A stretch of DNA of 64,000 nt from Actinospica robiniae DSM 44927. GTDB taxonomy: Bacteria; Actinomycetota; Actinomycetes; Streptomycetales; Catenulisporaceae. The stretch is from contig NZ_KI632511.1 of NCBI RefSeq assembly GCF_000504285.1, positions 369,372-433,371 on the forward strand. Direction: 5' to 3'. This document shows positions 41,654 through 49,528 of the stretch, in pieces; positions within the stretch are counted from its first letter, which is position 1; every line of letters begins with the position of its first letter. The position numbers and the translations under genes are program-made. A model generated the notes under the pieces. It was not told the origin of the DNA. It did not search any database and worked only from the letters and a program-made list of their open reading frames with translations.

Positions 41654-42424
41654 CTACTCCTCCCCGCCGGACGTGCCGCCCTCGTCCGAGCCGCTCCCGT
41701 GCCCGCCCTGGCCCATCGGCGGCATGCTGAAGGCCTGGTTGAGCGCCCCGCCGGGGTCGGTGGCCATGTTCTTGATGCCCTGAAGCCCGGTCTCCGCCCC
41801 CGACGTCGCGGCCGAGCCGACCGCGGAGAGCGAGAATCCGGACTGGACCCCCATGGCGTCCCCGACCAGCTGGGTCGCGATGTTCTCGGCCGCGCCCTTG
41901 GCCGCGTCGAACAGCGGCCCGAGCAGCACCTGCTCGACGTATCCCACGACCTGGTTCTTGGCCTGCTGCACGATCTCGTCCAGGATCCCGTCGGTGGCCG
42001 CGACCTCTTCCGGGATCGCCGCCTCCGCCGCCCCGAAGGTCACCGCCGCCGCGGCCTGGTCGGCCAGCAGTTCCGCGGCCAGCACGCCGATCTGCACGAT
42101 GCAGGCCGTCTTCATCCCGACGATCACGTCCGCGCCCACCTCGAGCGCCTCGGCCAGCAGGTCGAGCCCCTTGATCACGTCGGGCAGGTGCTTGCCCGAG
42201 AGCATCTTCCAGAACACCCCGAACTCCCGCATCGCCTCCGAGGAGTTGTTCTCCAGCATCGACGAGATCTGCGAGGCCGTCCCGCCGTGCTTGTCGTTGA
42301 GCTCCCCGGCCAGCGTCCGCAGCTTGGACGCCCCGTCCCGCATCTGGTCCTCGTCGATGTTCGGCCAGTTGAACCCGAGCATGTTGAGCACCCAGGCCAA
42401 CTCCGACGGAAGCACGATCGACAT
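41654..42424 (-). CDS. WXG100-like/ESX-associated partner protein
   Basis: The 256-residue product starts MSIVLPSELAWVLNMLGFNW. It has a long helical region with FWKMLSGKHLPDVIKGL and further helices up to about 190, then a Gly/Ser-rich acidic tail (GGHGSGSDEGGTSGGEE). This resembles the helical N-terminal domains that accompany or precede T7SS toxins in actinobacteria. It ends 5 bases before the RHS gene and is first in the toxin operon, so it may be a secretion partner or chaperone. Confidence 0.75.
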   Translation of the reverse strand: MSIVLPSELAWVLNMLGFNWPNIDEDQMRDGASKLRTLAGELNDKHGGTASQISSMLENNSSEAMREFGVFWKMLSGKHLPDVIKGLDLLAEALEVGADVIVGMKTACIVQIGVLAAELLADQAAAAVTFGAAEAAIPEEVAATDGILDEIVQQAKNQVVGYVEQVLLGPLFDAAKGAAENIATQLVGDAMGVQSGFSLSAVGSAATSGAETGLQGIKNMATDPGGALNQAFSMPPMGQGGHGSGSDEGGTSGGEE

Positions 42425-42556
42425 CTACCCCGCCCCCGATGCAGGTAAGTATGTAGTCTGTTTCCGAGCGTAGCGGAGCGTATGGCTAGAGGCGACATCA
42501 CCGTGAACTGATTTACTGCGCGGCCGGGGGGAACGGCCGCTGGGGGAGGGTGTGTG

Positions 42557-43876
42557 ATGACGGCGCAGGATCTACCGGAGCCGGGCAGGCCGGTGCTCGA
42601 GCGGTTCGCGGCGAAGCCGGTGGCCGTGGTGGTTCTCGTGCAGGCGGCGGTGCTGAGCGCCTTGTCGGGCCGCTACGGGTTCCATCGCGACGAACTGTAC
42701 TTTCTGGCCGCCGGGAAGCGGCTCGCGTGGGGCTATGTGGATCAGCCCCCGTTGACGCCGCTGATCGCGCGGGCCTCGACAGCCGTGTTCGGTCAGAGCC
42801 CTGCCGGGCTGCGGGTGGCCGCCACCGTGTGCGGTGCGGTAGCCGTGCTCGTCGCGGCGCTGATCGCTCGTGAACTGGGCGGGAACGGTGCGGCGCAGAC
42901 GTTCACCGGGGCCTGCACCGCGTTGTCAGGGTTCATCCTCGGGGTGACGCACATGTTCGCCACCCCCACGCTCGACCTGGTGGCCTGGCTGGTCCTGGCG
43001 TGGCTGGTGCTGCGCATGCTGCGCACCGGCGAGAGACGCTGGTGGATCGCGATCGGCGCCGTGTTCGCGCTCGGCATGTACAACAAGTGGCTGGTGCCCC
43101 TGCTGGCGGTCGCGCTCGTGGCCGCAGTGCTCGCGGTGGGGCCGCGGCGCATGCTGGCGGGCTGGTGGCCGGTACTCGGCGTGGGGCTCGCGGTCGTGAT
43201 GGCGCTGCCCATGCTGGTGTGGCAGGCGCGCAACGGCTGGCCGCTGCTGACTGTGGCCGGCGGGATCAGCGCCAAGGACGGCGCGAGCAACCGCGTCCAG
43301 TTCGTCCCCGATCAGCTCCTGTACATCTCGCCTGTGCTGGTCCCCACGATGATCGCCGGCGGTCTGCGCCTGTGGCGGGACCCGGACGTGCGCTGGGCGC
43401 GTGCGTTCCCGCTGGCCTATCTGATGCTGTGCGTAGAACTGCTGGCCTCAGGCGGAAAGCCCTACTATCCAATCCCGATGCTGCTCGTGTTCGTGGCCGC
43501 GGGTGCGCCGGCCACGCTGCGGACGGTGCAGCGGGCGGGTGCGGCAACGCGCACCGCCGTGTACGCGGCATTCGCCATCGGCGCGGTGATCTCGCTGCTC
43601 GCGGGGCTGCCGATCGTGCCCGCGAGCGCGCTCAACGGTCCGATCCTCGCGCTGAACAAGGAGCAGGGCGAGCAAGTCGGGTGGCCGAACCTCACTGCGA
43701 CGGTCGCGCAGGTGTGGCAGCAGATACCGCCGGGGGAGCGAGCCAAGGCCGTGATCCTGGCTGAGAACTACGGGGAAGCCGGCGCCGTCGAGTTCTACGG
43801 CGACCGCTACGGTCTGCCCCAGCCGTACTCTGGGCACATGTCGTACTACTCGTGGGGCCCCCGTCCGACGCGATGA
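42557..43876 (+). CDS. GT39 (ArnT/PMT-type) membrane glycosyltransferase, frameshifted near its end
   Basis: ATG 42557 lies 6 bases after GGAGGG. The 439 residues carry about ten membrane helices and the family motifs YGFHRDELYFLAAGKRLAWG (the HRDE-type Asp/Glu pair that binds the lipid-phosphate sugar) and YVDQPPLTPLIA. It uses a polyprenyl-phosphate sugar donor outside the membrane. The last residues, YYSWGPRPTR, replace an expected WGPP-type continuation: one C appears to be missing in the CCCCC run at about 43859-43863. The lost tail is listed separately. Confidence 0.85.
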   Translation: MTAQDLPEPGRPVLERFAAKPVAVVVLVQAAVLSALSGRYGFHRDELYFLAAGKRLAWGYVDQPPLTPLIARASTAVFGQSPAGLRVAATVCGAVAVLVAALIARELGGNGAAQTFTGACTALSGFILGVTHMFATPTLDLVAWLVLAWLVLRMLRTGERRWWIAIGAVFALGMYNKWLVPLLAVALVAAVLAVGPRRMLAGWWPVLGVGLAVVMALPMLVWQARNGWPLLTVAGGISAKDGASNRVQFVPDQLLYISPVLVPTMIAGGLRLWRDPDVRWARAFPLAYLMLCVELLASGGKPYYPIPMLLVFVAAGAPATLRTVQRAGAATRTAVYAAFAIGAVISLLAGLPIVPASALNGPILALNKEQGEQVGWPNLTATVAQVWQQIPPGERAKAVILAENYGEAGAVEFYGDRYGLPQPYSGHMSYYSWGPRPTR

Positions 43877-44079
43877 CCGGCCCGGTCGTCCTCATCCGCG
43901 AGAAGACGGACCCTGCGAACACCTACCTTCTCGACGACTTCACCGGCTGCACCGTCCTCGCGCACCAAGACAACGGCTACGGGCTCGACAACGAGGAGGC
44001 GGCAACGCAGATCTGGCTCTGCGCGGCCCCGGCCAAGCCCTGGTCGGTGCTGTGGCCGACGCTGCGGCACTACTACTAG
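43877..44079 (+). pseudogene. Displaced C-terminal tail of the GT39 gene
   Basis: In the frame of 43852 the sequence continues GPPSDAMTGPVVLIREKTDP, then FTGCTVLAHQDNGYGLDNEE and AKPWSVLWPTLRHYY before TAG. This is the normal ending of actinobacterial GT39 proteins of this clade. A single-base deletion or a sequencing error in a homopolymer splits it from the main frame. Codon bias is normal, so any frameshift is recent. Confidence 0.7.
44064..44077 (+). repeat. 14-bp direct repeat, left copy
   Basis: GCGGCACTACTACT at the 3' end of the GT39 tail recurs exactly at 49529-49542. In the left copy it encodes the final RHYY before TAG; in the right copy the same frame would end in TGA. The two copies border the mobile and repeat-rich block. 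Confidence 0.8.
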
Positions 44080-44090
44080 CGCGAATTGGT

Positions 44091-44576
44091 GATCGGCTGG
44101 GTGTTGGTGGGGCGTGGTGGTGTGTCGAGTCGGGTGGTCGTCGGAGTGCGGGCGGCCGCTTCGCGTCGCCCGGTTCGTCTGACCACCCACCCACCCGTTG
44201 CGTTGGCGGGGCGGGCTGGGGTTTCAAGATCGAAAAGCGCCGCTGGCAGGCCTTCCCTCGGAGAGATTGCCGGGGTCGTGTGGGTGCTGGCGTTGGTGGG
44301 GCGGGTTGGGGTTCGGGGTGGTCGGGTGTCGGGTGTGGGTTCTCTCCTCGGTCGGTCCCCGGAGGCAATCAGGGACCTGCCGGGAGGTCAAGCGGCGGTG
44401 GTTTGCGCTGATGAATCATGCATGGCGCCGCTTGACCTCCCGGCAGGTCCCTGATCGGGCTTCGCCTGCCCGACCGAGGAGAGAACCCACCCCCTGGGGG
44501 ATCGGTGCGAGCTGCGCTCGGGCCGGGTCCCGGCCGGTGGCCCGGTCGCGTTCGATGCGGAAGGATTCTGCATCAC
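44091..44576 (+). repeat. Large inverted repeat, left copy (486 bp)
   Basis: This segment matches the reverse complement of 45051-45535 over its whole length with scattered substitutions. It holds a perfect 29-bp inner stem (44369-44397 with 44426-44454, 28-base loop) and an outer stem (44331-44355 with 44470-44494). Frames within it show no coding bias. The 474-base space between copies also contains shorter direct repeats. Confidence 0.85.
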
Positions 44577-44630
44577 CTGATCCGATCATCCCGATGCTTG
44601 ATCCGTGCGATGGGGTCGGTGCTCGGGTCG
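44554..44630 (+). repeat. 77-bp direct repeat, copy 1
   Basis: This overlaps the end of the left inverted repeat. It starts GATGCGGAAGGATTCTGCAT and ends GGTGCTCGGGTCG. A related 78-bp copy lies at 44717-44794. Confidence 0.7.
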
Positions 44631-45050
44631 CGCTTGATGCTGGATCGTGCATCGCCGTCATGCTGTCGACCCCGGTCCCGTACCTCGCTGCAGAATCCCG
44701 CGGGCCGGCCACGTTCAATGCGGAAGGATCCTGCATCGGTCTGATCCGGGCATCCGGAACCTTGATCCGTGTGAAGGCGTCGGTGCTCGGGTCGTGTGGC
44801 TCGGTCGCACGTCGAGGGGAAATCCTGCACCGCTTTCGGCCACACCCCTGACGTCATCTGCCCAGCCATCCCGTCCACCACCCTCCCGTCACAAGCTCCG
44901 ACCCTCGTACTCTTCCATGCTAGCCGCCACTACCGACAAAAGCTGTGAATCAGGCTTTCACTCGATAAGCAAAAATTCTATAGATTTCCGGGCACTCGGG
45001 CGAGCTCCCCGGCGTTGAAGGAGTAGAGGAGAAGGCAGCGGCCCAGAACG
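44577..45050. other. Non-coding spacer between the inverted repeats
   Basis: The 474 bases contain the second 78-bp direct repeat and, near 44880-45000, a local AT-rich patch (including AAGCAAAAATTCTATAGATTTCC) that stands out from the GC-rich setting. No frame has convincing codon bias, and no promoter or RNA gene was recognised. Confidence 0.45.
44717..44794 (+). repeat. 78-bp direct repeat, copy 2
   Basis: It starts AATGCGGAAGGATCCTGCAT, contains ACCTTGATCCGTGTGAAGG and ends GGTGCTCGGGTCG. It is an imperfect copy of 44554-44630. No gene is present here. Confidence 0.7.
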
Positions 45051-45535
45051 GTGATGCAGGATTCTTCCGGATCGGGCGCGGCCGGGCCACGGTCGGGACT
45101 CGGCCCGAGCGCAGCTCGCACCGATCCCTCAGGGGGTGGGTTCTCTCCTCGGTCGGGCAGGCGAAGCCCGGTCAGGGTTCTGCCGGGAGGTCAAGCGGCG
45201 CGATGCAAGATCTAGCATGAGCGCAAATCTCCGCCGCTTGACCTCCCGGCAGGTTCCTGATTGCCTCCGGGGACCGGCCGAGGAGAGAACCCACCCCCGG
45301 TACCCGACCACCCCGAACCCCAGCCCGCCCCGCCAACGCCAGCACCCCACAGGCCCCGGCATCTCTCCGAGGAAGGGCCTGCCAGCGGCGATTTTCGTCT
45401 TGAAACTGCAGCCCGCCCCGTCAACGCAAAGGGTGGGCGTGGACAGACGAACCAGGCGACGCGAAGCGGCCGCGCCCACCACGACGACCACCCCGACCCG
45501 ACAGGCCACCACACCCCACGAGCACTTAGCCGATC
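45051..45535 (-). repeat. Large inverted repeat, right copy (485 bp)
   Basis: This is the reverse-complement partner of 44091-44576. Its inner stem is 45181-45200 with 45232-45251 (20 bp perfect, extended with mismatches). Flanking positions such as CTCCTCGGTCGGGC and GCCGAGGAGAGAACCC form the outer stem. The matching stems in both copies, despite different loops, suggest selection for structure or a common mobile origin. Confidence 0.85.
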
Positions 45536-45552
45536 ATCAGCTCGCAGTAAGG

Positions 45553-45660
45553 ACTGGAATCAGAATGAGGTCTTCACGGCGCAGCCGAAGCTGACGATGG
45601 CTCCGCGGATACGGCACGGACTCCCAGCGGATGCACGGGCGCCACAACCACTGAGGGGCC
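45553..45660 (-). mobile_element. IS5-family relic (terminal repeat plus transposase fragment)
   Basis: ACTGGAATCAGAATGAGG at 45553 matches the terminal inverted repeats of the IS5 element downstream. About 45 bases later CTCCCAGCGGATGCACGGGC matches the transposase interior (compare 48697 onward). The fragment joins regions that the downstream element separates by its intron, so this copy lacks the intron. Most of the transposase is gone. Confidence 0.75.
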
Positions 45661-45790
45661 CGCTGATGTGGTTCCGGCGGTGATCTTATTGCGCTGAACG
45701 CGCTCGCGGCCGAGGATGTCAGGCACAGATCTGTGAGTGGCTTGAAAGGCTTGATGCGCGCTGGTCAGCTGGCGCTGGGAGGGCGGCAGA

Positions 45791-46381
45791 ATGCAGGGCG
45801 GCGCTTTTGACGAGCTACTTCGACTCGTGTCTCCGGAGTTCGGGCGTGATGAGTTGATCGACTGGCCGAGCGTGGAGGCCGCGTGGGGTGTCGGCTTTCC
45901 CCGCGATTACAAGCGGTTCCTCAGGCACTATGGCGTGGGGTCGTTCAATGACTCGCTGCATGTCTTCGCGCCAGCGGGCCCGGATCGGGCCGCGGTGGCC
46001 GCTGCGACCGAGGGCCTGGCTGGTGGACTCGCGTGGCTTCGCGAGCACAGTCGGGGAGGCAGTGGCACGCCGCCCTATCCCGCATATCCCGCACGGCCTG
46101 GCCTTATCCGATGGGGCACGAGCATCGCCGGGGATGACGCATTCTGGCTTGTTGACGTGGCCGATCCCGACGCATGGCCGATCGTGATCTGGGACCGCGG
46201 GATGACCGAGTGGATCACACGTCCGCCCGGCATGACCGAGCTCCTACTCCAGGTCCTGACGGCCCCCGTCGACGACCAGGCGATGTCCATGATCGGCTCG
46301 GCGCCGGGTCGCCCGGTGCGGTTCGTCAACGAACAGATCGTCAACACCCTCCAGGATCCCTGGCCGGACCTCTTGGACTGA
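45791..46381 (+). CDS. SMI1/KNR4 (SUKH) family protein
   Basis: The 196-residue product has the SUKH pattern: IDWPSVEAAWGVGFPRDYKRFLRHYGVGSFND at about 22-53, where the W-x-x-x-E-x-x-x-G-x-x-FP-x-DY core is visible, and a later LIRWGTSIAGDDAFWLVD. SUKH proteins are frequent immunity proteins against contact-dependent toxins. None of the toxin genes lies directly beside it, so it may be an orphan immunity gene in the repeat-rich block. Confidence 0.8.
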   Translation: MQGGAFDELLRLVSPEFGRDELIDWPSVEAAWGVGFPRDYKRFLRHYGVGSFNDSLHVFAPAGPDRAAVAAATEGLAGGLAWLREHSRGGSGTPPYPAYPARPGLIRWGTSIAGDDAFWLVDVADPDAWPIVIWDRGMTEWITRPPGMTELLLQVLTAPVDDQAMSMIGSAPGRPVRFVNEQIVNTLQDPWPDLLD

Positions 46382-46459
46382 TGGCGCTCGCGGTAAGGCG
46401 GACTGGCTTCGGCTCATCCTCTACATGATCCGAGCCGACGAGCAGCGCGAGAACTGGCA

Positions 46460-46534
46460 TCAGAGCGAGGTCTTCAGGCGCCGCCAGCAGATGATGGCGC
46501 AGCCGAGGGCGATGAAGGCCTGGTGGATGTCGTC
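46460..46534 (-). CDS. IS5-family transposase, exon 2 (C-terminus)
   Basis: It encodes DDIHQAFIALGCAIICWRRL followed by KTSL and TGA; this is the standard ending of IS5-type transposases. Joined to exon 1 at complement 48691 it gives RIRWEIR-DDIHQAF in frame, with the intron lying between codons (phase 0). The spliced product would be 277 residues. Confidence 0.85.
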   Translation of the reverse strand, partial: DDIHQAFIALGCAIICWRRLKTSL

Positions 46535-46597
46535 GTAGGGTCGGACCGGGGCGCGGCGCTGGTGTTCCCACCAGCCCGTTTCCCCGGCCCGCCCTCC

Positions 46598-46631
46598 GAA
46601 CCGGACGTGCCCGTCACCGAGCATCCGGCTC
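46598..46631 (-). ncRNA. Group II intron domain V (catalytic hairpin)
   Basis: The 34-nt sequence folds as the usual domain V hairpin: a lower stem GAGCCGGA/TCCGGTTC, a bulge and a capped upper stem with a GTGA loop. It is the catalytic core of the ribozyme and is positioned 63 nt before the 3' splice site. Confidence 0.85.
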
Positions 46632-46663
46632 TCCACAAGCCCCGTTGGGCGGGATGTCTTCCC

Positions 46664-48085
46664 TTATGCACCTCTGGGCCAGGGAGCGGGGATCTTGGTT
46701 CCCCGGTAGAGGTAGCGTCTGGTGCCTACCTTCGCCGGGTTGAACAAGACCACCTCTCCGTCGGCGGGCCACCAGCCGTCGTTCGTGAAGCGGCGGCGCA
46801 GTTCCTTCCAGGTGGTCTTCGGGTGTTTGCGTCGCAGCCATCCGCAGACCCGGCGCCACAGGTAGGCCCTCACGTAGGCGAAGGTCTTGCTGGAGCAGCC
46901 GTACCGGAAGTAGGCGGTCCAGCCACGCAGCATCGAGTTGAGCTGACGCAGCAGGGCTTCCAGTGGCAGGTTCTTGCCCTGCCGGCACAGTGCCTTGATC
47001 TTGGCCGTAACGGCGGCCAGCGCCTTCTTGGCCGGATAGACGTAGACGTAGTGCCGGGTCGTGCCTCGCTTGCGGTGACGTTGGATGCGCCACCCGAGAA
47101 AGTCGAGGCCCTGGTTGATGTGGGTAATCAAGGTCTTCTCCGGCGACAGGCGCAGGCCCATCGTGGACAGGACCTCCTCCGCTTCCGCCATCAGGGCCTG
47201 GGCGTGGTTCCGGTTCCCCGACACCGCCAGTACCCAGTCATCGGCATACCTGACCAGGCGGCAGTTCGGGAGACCATGGCGGCGCCGTTTGGCCAGCGCG
47301 CTTCTATCGAGCCGGTACTCGGCGAAGTGTTCATCGAGGACCGACAGCGCCACATTGGCGATCACGGGGGAGAGAATCCCACCTTGCGGGGTACCGGACC
47401 TGGTTACCGCGAGCGTGCCGTCCTCGGTGAGGATGCCCGCCTTGAGGAACGCCTTGACCAGGGCCAGGACCCGTTTGTCTCCGATTCGTTTGCGAATGCG
47501 TCCCATCAGGGCCGAATGCGAGATCTCGTCGAAGCACGCCTTGATGTCCCCCTCCACAACCCATTCATAAGAGCGGGAGGTGAAGTAGTGCACCTCGGCC
47601 ACGGCGTCATGGGCCCGGCGTTTGGGGCGGAACCCGTAGGAACACGGGAGGAAATCCGCCTCGAACACAGGCTCCAGAACCAGCTTGAGAGCGCCTTGGA
47701 CCACCCGGTCGCGCAGGGCCGGGATCCCGAGGCGACGACGCTTGGTCGTCCCCGGTTTCGGGATCATCCGTTCCCGCACGGGGACCGGGTGGAAACTGCG
47801 GTCCTTCACCTCGGCCCGCAGCCGGTCGAGGAACGCCTCGACCCCTTGCACGGCCTCGATGTAGAAGGCTGTCACACCATCTACCCCGGCCGTGCGCGCT
47901 CCCTTATTGCCCCGCACGCGAGCCCAGGCCACCAGCAGGAAGCCCGGGTCACACACCAGGTTGTACAGATCATCGAACCGGCGATCGGGATCGTCGGTCG
48001 CCCAACGGTGCAGCTTGGTCTGGATCTCCTGTACCCGGCGCTCCGCCCGAAACACGGCTTCGTCCAGTTCATCGGTATTCACCAA
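46664..48085 (-). CDS. ltrA: Group II intron reverse transcriptase/maturase
   Basis: The 473-residue protein has RT motifs in order: FRPKRRAHDAV, EGDIKACFDEISH, GTPQGGILSPVIANVALS, the catalytic RYADDWV and RLSPEKTLITHINQGLDFLGW. The maturase X domain follows, with GWTAYFRYG. The C-terminus ends without an HNH endonuclease domain, as in many bacterial introns that use replication forks for insertion. It would splice the host intron RNA and support retrohoming. The frame is intact. Confidence 0.95.
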   Translation of the reverse strand: MVNTDELDEAVFRAERRVQEIQTKLHRWATDDPDRRFDDLYNLVCDPGFLLVAWARVRGNKGARTAGVDGVTAFYIEAVQGVEAFLDRLRAEVKDRSFHPVPVRERMIPKPGTTKRRRLGIPALRDRVVQGALKLVLEPVFEADFLPCSYGFRPKRRAHDAVAEVHYFTSRSYEWVVEGDIKACFDEISHSALMGRIRKRIGDKRVLALVKAFLKAGILTEDGTLAVTRSGTPQGGILSPVIANVALSVLDEHFAEYRLDRSALAKRRRHGLPNCRLVRYADDWVLAVSGNRNHAQALMAEAEEVLSTMGLRLSPEKTLITHINQGLDFLGWRIQRHRKRGTTRHYVYVYPAKKALAAVTAKIKALCRQGKNLPLEALLRQLNSMLRGWTAYFRYGCSSKTFAYVRAYLWRRVCGWLRRKHPKTTWKELRRRFTNDGWWPADGEVVLFNPAKVGTRRYLYRGTKIPAPWPRGA

Positions 48086-48690
48086 CGGCCTCCAGGCATT
48101 CCAGTGTCCTTACTGCTGACTTGCTGGCCCCCTTCGCCATGTACGGAGCTTTCCTCCGCTCGGACTACTACGAGGCCTCCGTCCCACCTGCGGCCGTCAG
48201 CCGACGACGGGCCCGCCCCCGACCGGACTGGCTGCCCGGACGGTAGGGCGACCGCAGACGGTTCCCACGTTCGCTGTGTGCCGATCGACGAGTGAGGTGC
48301 CCAGCTGAGCCCCGGCAGCATCGCCACGGTTACGCCGCAGACCTTCACCGTGGCCTCCCCACCGGCATCCGCTGTCCGGCTTCGGAGTTGGCCACCCGAC
48401 CACACGGCGGCCACGCCACTGCAAACCCGGCCCATATCCACCAGGTTGGAGCCGGTACTGGGCTTACGGGGCATTAACACTGGTTCCTCTCGTACACCTT
48501 CTCGTCTCGCTTGCCGGACCCGCACCGTCTGGCAGTACCAATGCGTCCCGTCGTTGTCAGGGCTGCTTCCCGCCCTCCCCAGCGTCTCCCGGGTCAGACT
48601 GCCCTCAGCTTCAACCCGAATGCTGCGACAATCGGGCGGCGGGGTCCTTTCACCCCCGCTCGGTTAAACACACAGCGCCTCGTGGCGCAC
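48086..48690 (-). ncRNA. Group II intron 5' domains (I-III and start of IV)
   Basis: The roughly 600 bases between the 5' splice site and the RT start are non-coding on both strands and supply domains I-III. GTG at the 5' end and the EBS1 candidate at complement 48367 support this. Exact domain borders cannot be drawn by eye. Confidence 0.7.
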
Positions 48691-49449
48691 GCGGATCTCC
48701 CAGCGGATGCGCAGGCGACGGAACCAGTGCAGGAGTGCAATCGCGCCTTCGACGACCCAGCGGTGAACCCCGAGGCCGGAGCCATGCGCGGTTCCACGTC
48801 GGGCGATGTGCGGGGTGATTTCCAAACGCCGGACCTGGTCACGGTACTTCTCGTGGTCATAGCCGCGATCCGCGTAGAGGTGCTTCGGGCGGCGCAGCGG
48901 CTGCCCCCGTTTGCCCCGGATCCGCGGGACGGCATGAATCAGCGGGAGCAGTTGGGTCACGTCGTTACGGTTGCCGCCCGTGAGGGTCACGGCCAGCGGG
49001 ATGCCGTGGGCCTCGACGATCAGGTGGTGCTTGCTGCCGGTCTTGCCCCGATCCACCGGCGACGGGCCGGTAGCCGCACCACCTTTCATCGCCCGCAGAT
49101 GGCTGGAGTCGACTGACGCTCGGGAGAGATCAAGCATGCCGGCGGCCCGCAGCTCGGAAAGCAGCAACTCGTGCAGACACTGCCATACCCCGGCATCGTT
49201 CCACTCCCGCAGCCGCCGCCAACAGGTCATCCCGGAGCCGAAGTCAAGCTCTTTCGGAAGGTAGCGCCAGGGGATGCCGGTATAGAGGACGAACAAGATG
49301 CCGCACAGCACCCGGCGGTCATCGAGCCGCCGGCGCCCCGGAAACCGGAAACGCCGCTCGACCACCGGCAACAACGGCCCCACACGCTCCCACAGGCCAT
49401 CGTCGATCTCCCACGGCTTGCGCCCGCCACGAGTCTCGGCCGCAACCAC
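48691..49449 (-). CDS. IS5-family transposase, exon 1 (N-terminal and DDE core)
   Basis: GTG 49449 starts 253 codons. The DDE triad is visible as ASVDSSHLRA (Asp), KHLYADRGYD (Asp) and HRWVVEGAIALLH (Glu), followed by FRRLRIRWEIR at the intron boundary. Unspliced, translation would add eight residues (VRHEALCV) and stop at 48664, truncating the end. Splicing would restore the whole protein. Confidence 0.85.
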
Positions 49450-49528
49450 CCCCTCCGGGCCGGATCAACACGCGCTGACGCGCCGTCATTCCCGAGTCTG
49501 GGGACCTCATTCTGATTCCACTCCTAAG

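Larger units (their letters stand above)
46535..48690 (-). mobile_element. Group II intron (2156 bp)
   Basis: On the minus strand the intron starts GTGCGCCACG (matching the 5' consensus GTGYG) at 48690 and ends ACCCTAC at 46535 (3' AY). Domain V (complement 46598-46631; 34 nt, opening GAGCCGGATGCTC and closing GTCCGGTTC) and a domain VI hairpin precede the 3' end. GCGGAT at complement 48367-48372 can pair with the last six exon bases ATCCGC, as EBS1-IBS1. It encodes its own reverse transcriptase in domain IV. Confidence 0.88.
46453..49522 (-). mobile_element. IS5-family insertion sequence carrying a group II intron
   Basis: Imperfect terminal inverted repeats, ACTGGCATCAGAGCGAGGTC (46453-46472) and its partner AGTGGAATCAGAATGAGGTC (complement 49503-49522), bound the element. 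It holds one transposase gene in two exons (complement 48691-49449 and 46460-46534) split by an intron at 46535-48690. Without the intron it would be about 914 bp, the usual IS5-group size. No target duplication was evident. Confidence 0.85.

Noticed and set aside
44086-45514. Several 80-217 codon frames within the large inverted repeats
   Set aside because: They appear because the region is GC-rich and palindromic; codon positions show no coding bias, and the frames are Trp/Arg/Gly-rich. I cannot fully exclude a tiny peptide.
46523-48295. 590-codon plus-strand frame over the intron RT
   Set aside because: It is the complement of a reverse transcriptase with YADD and all RT blocks.
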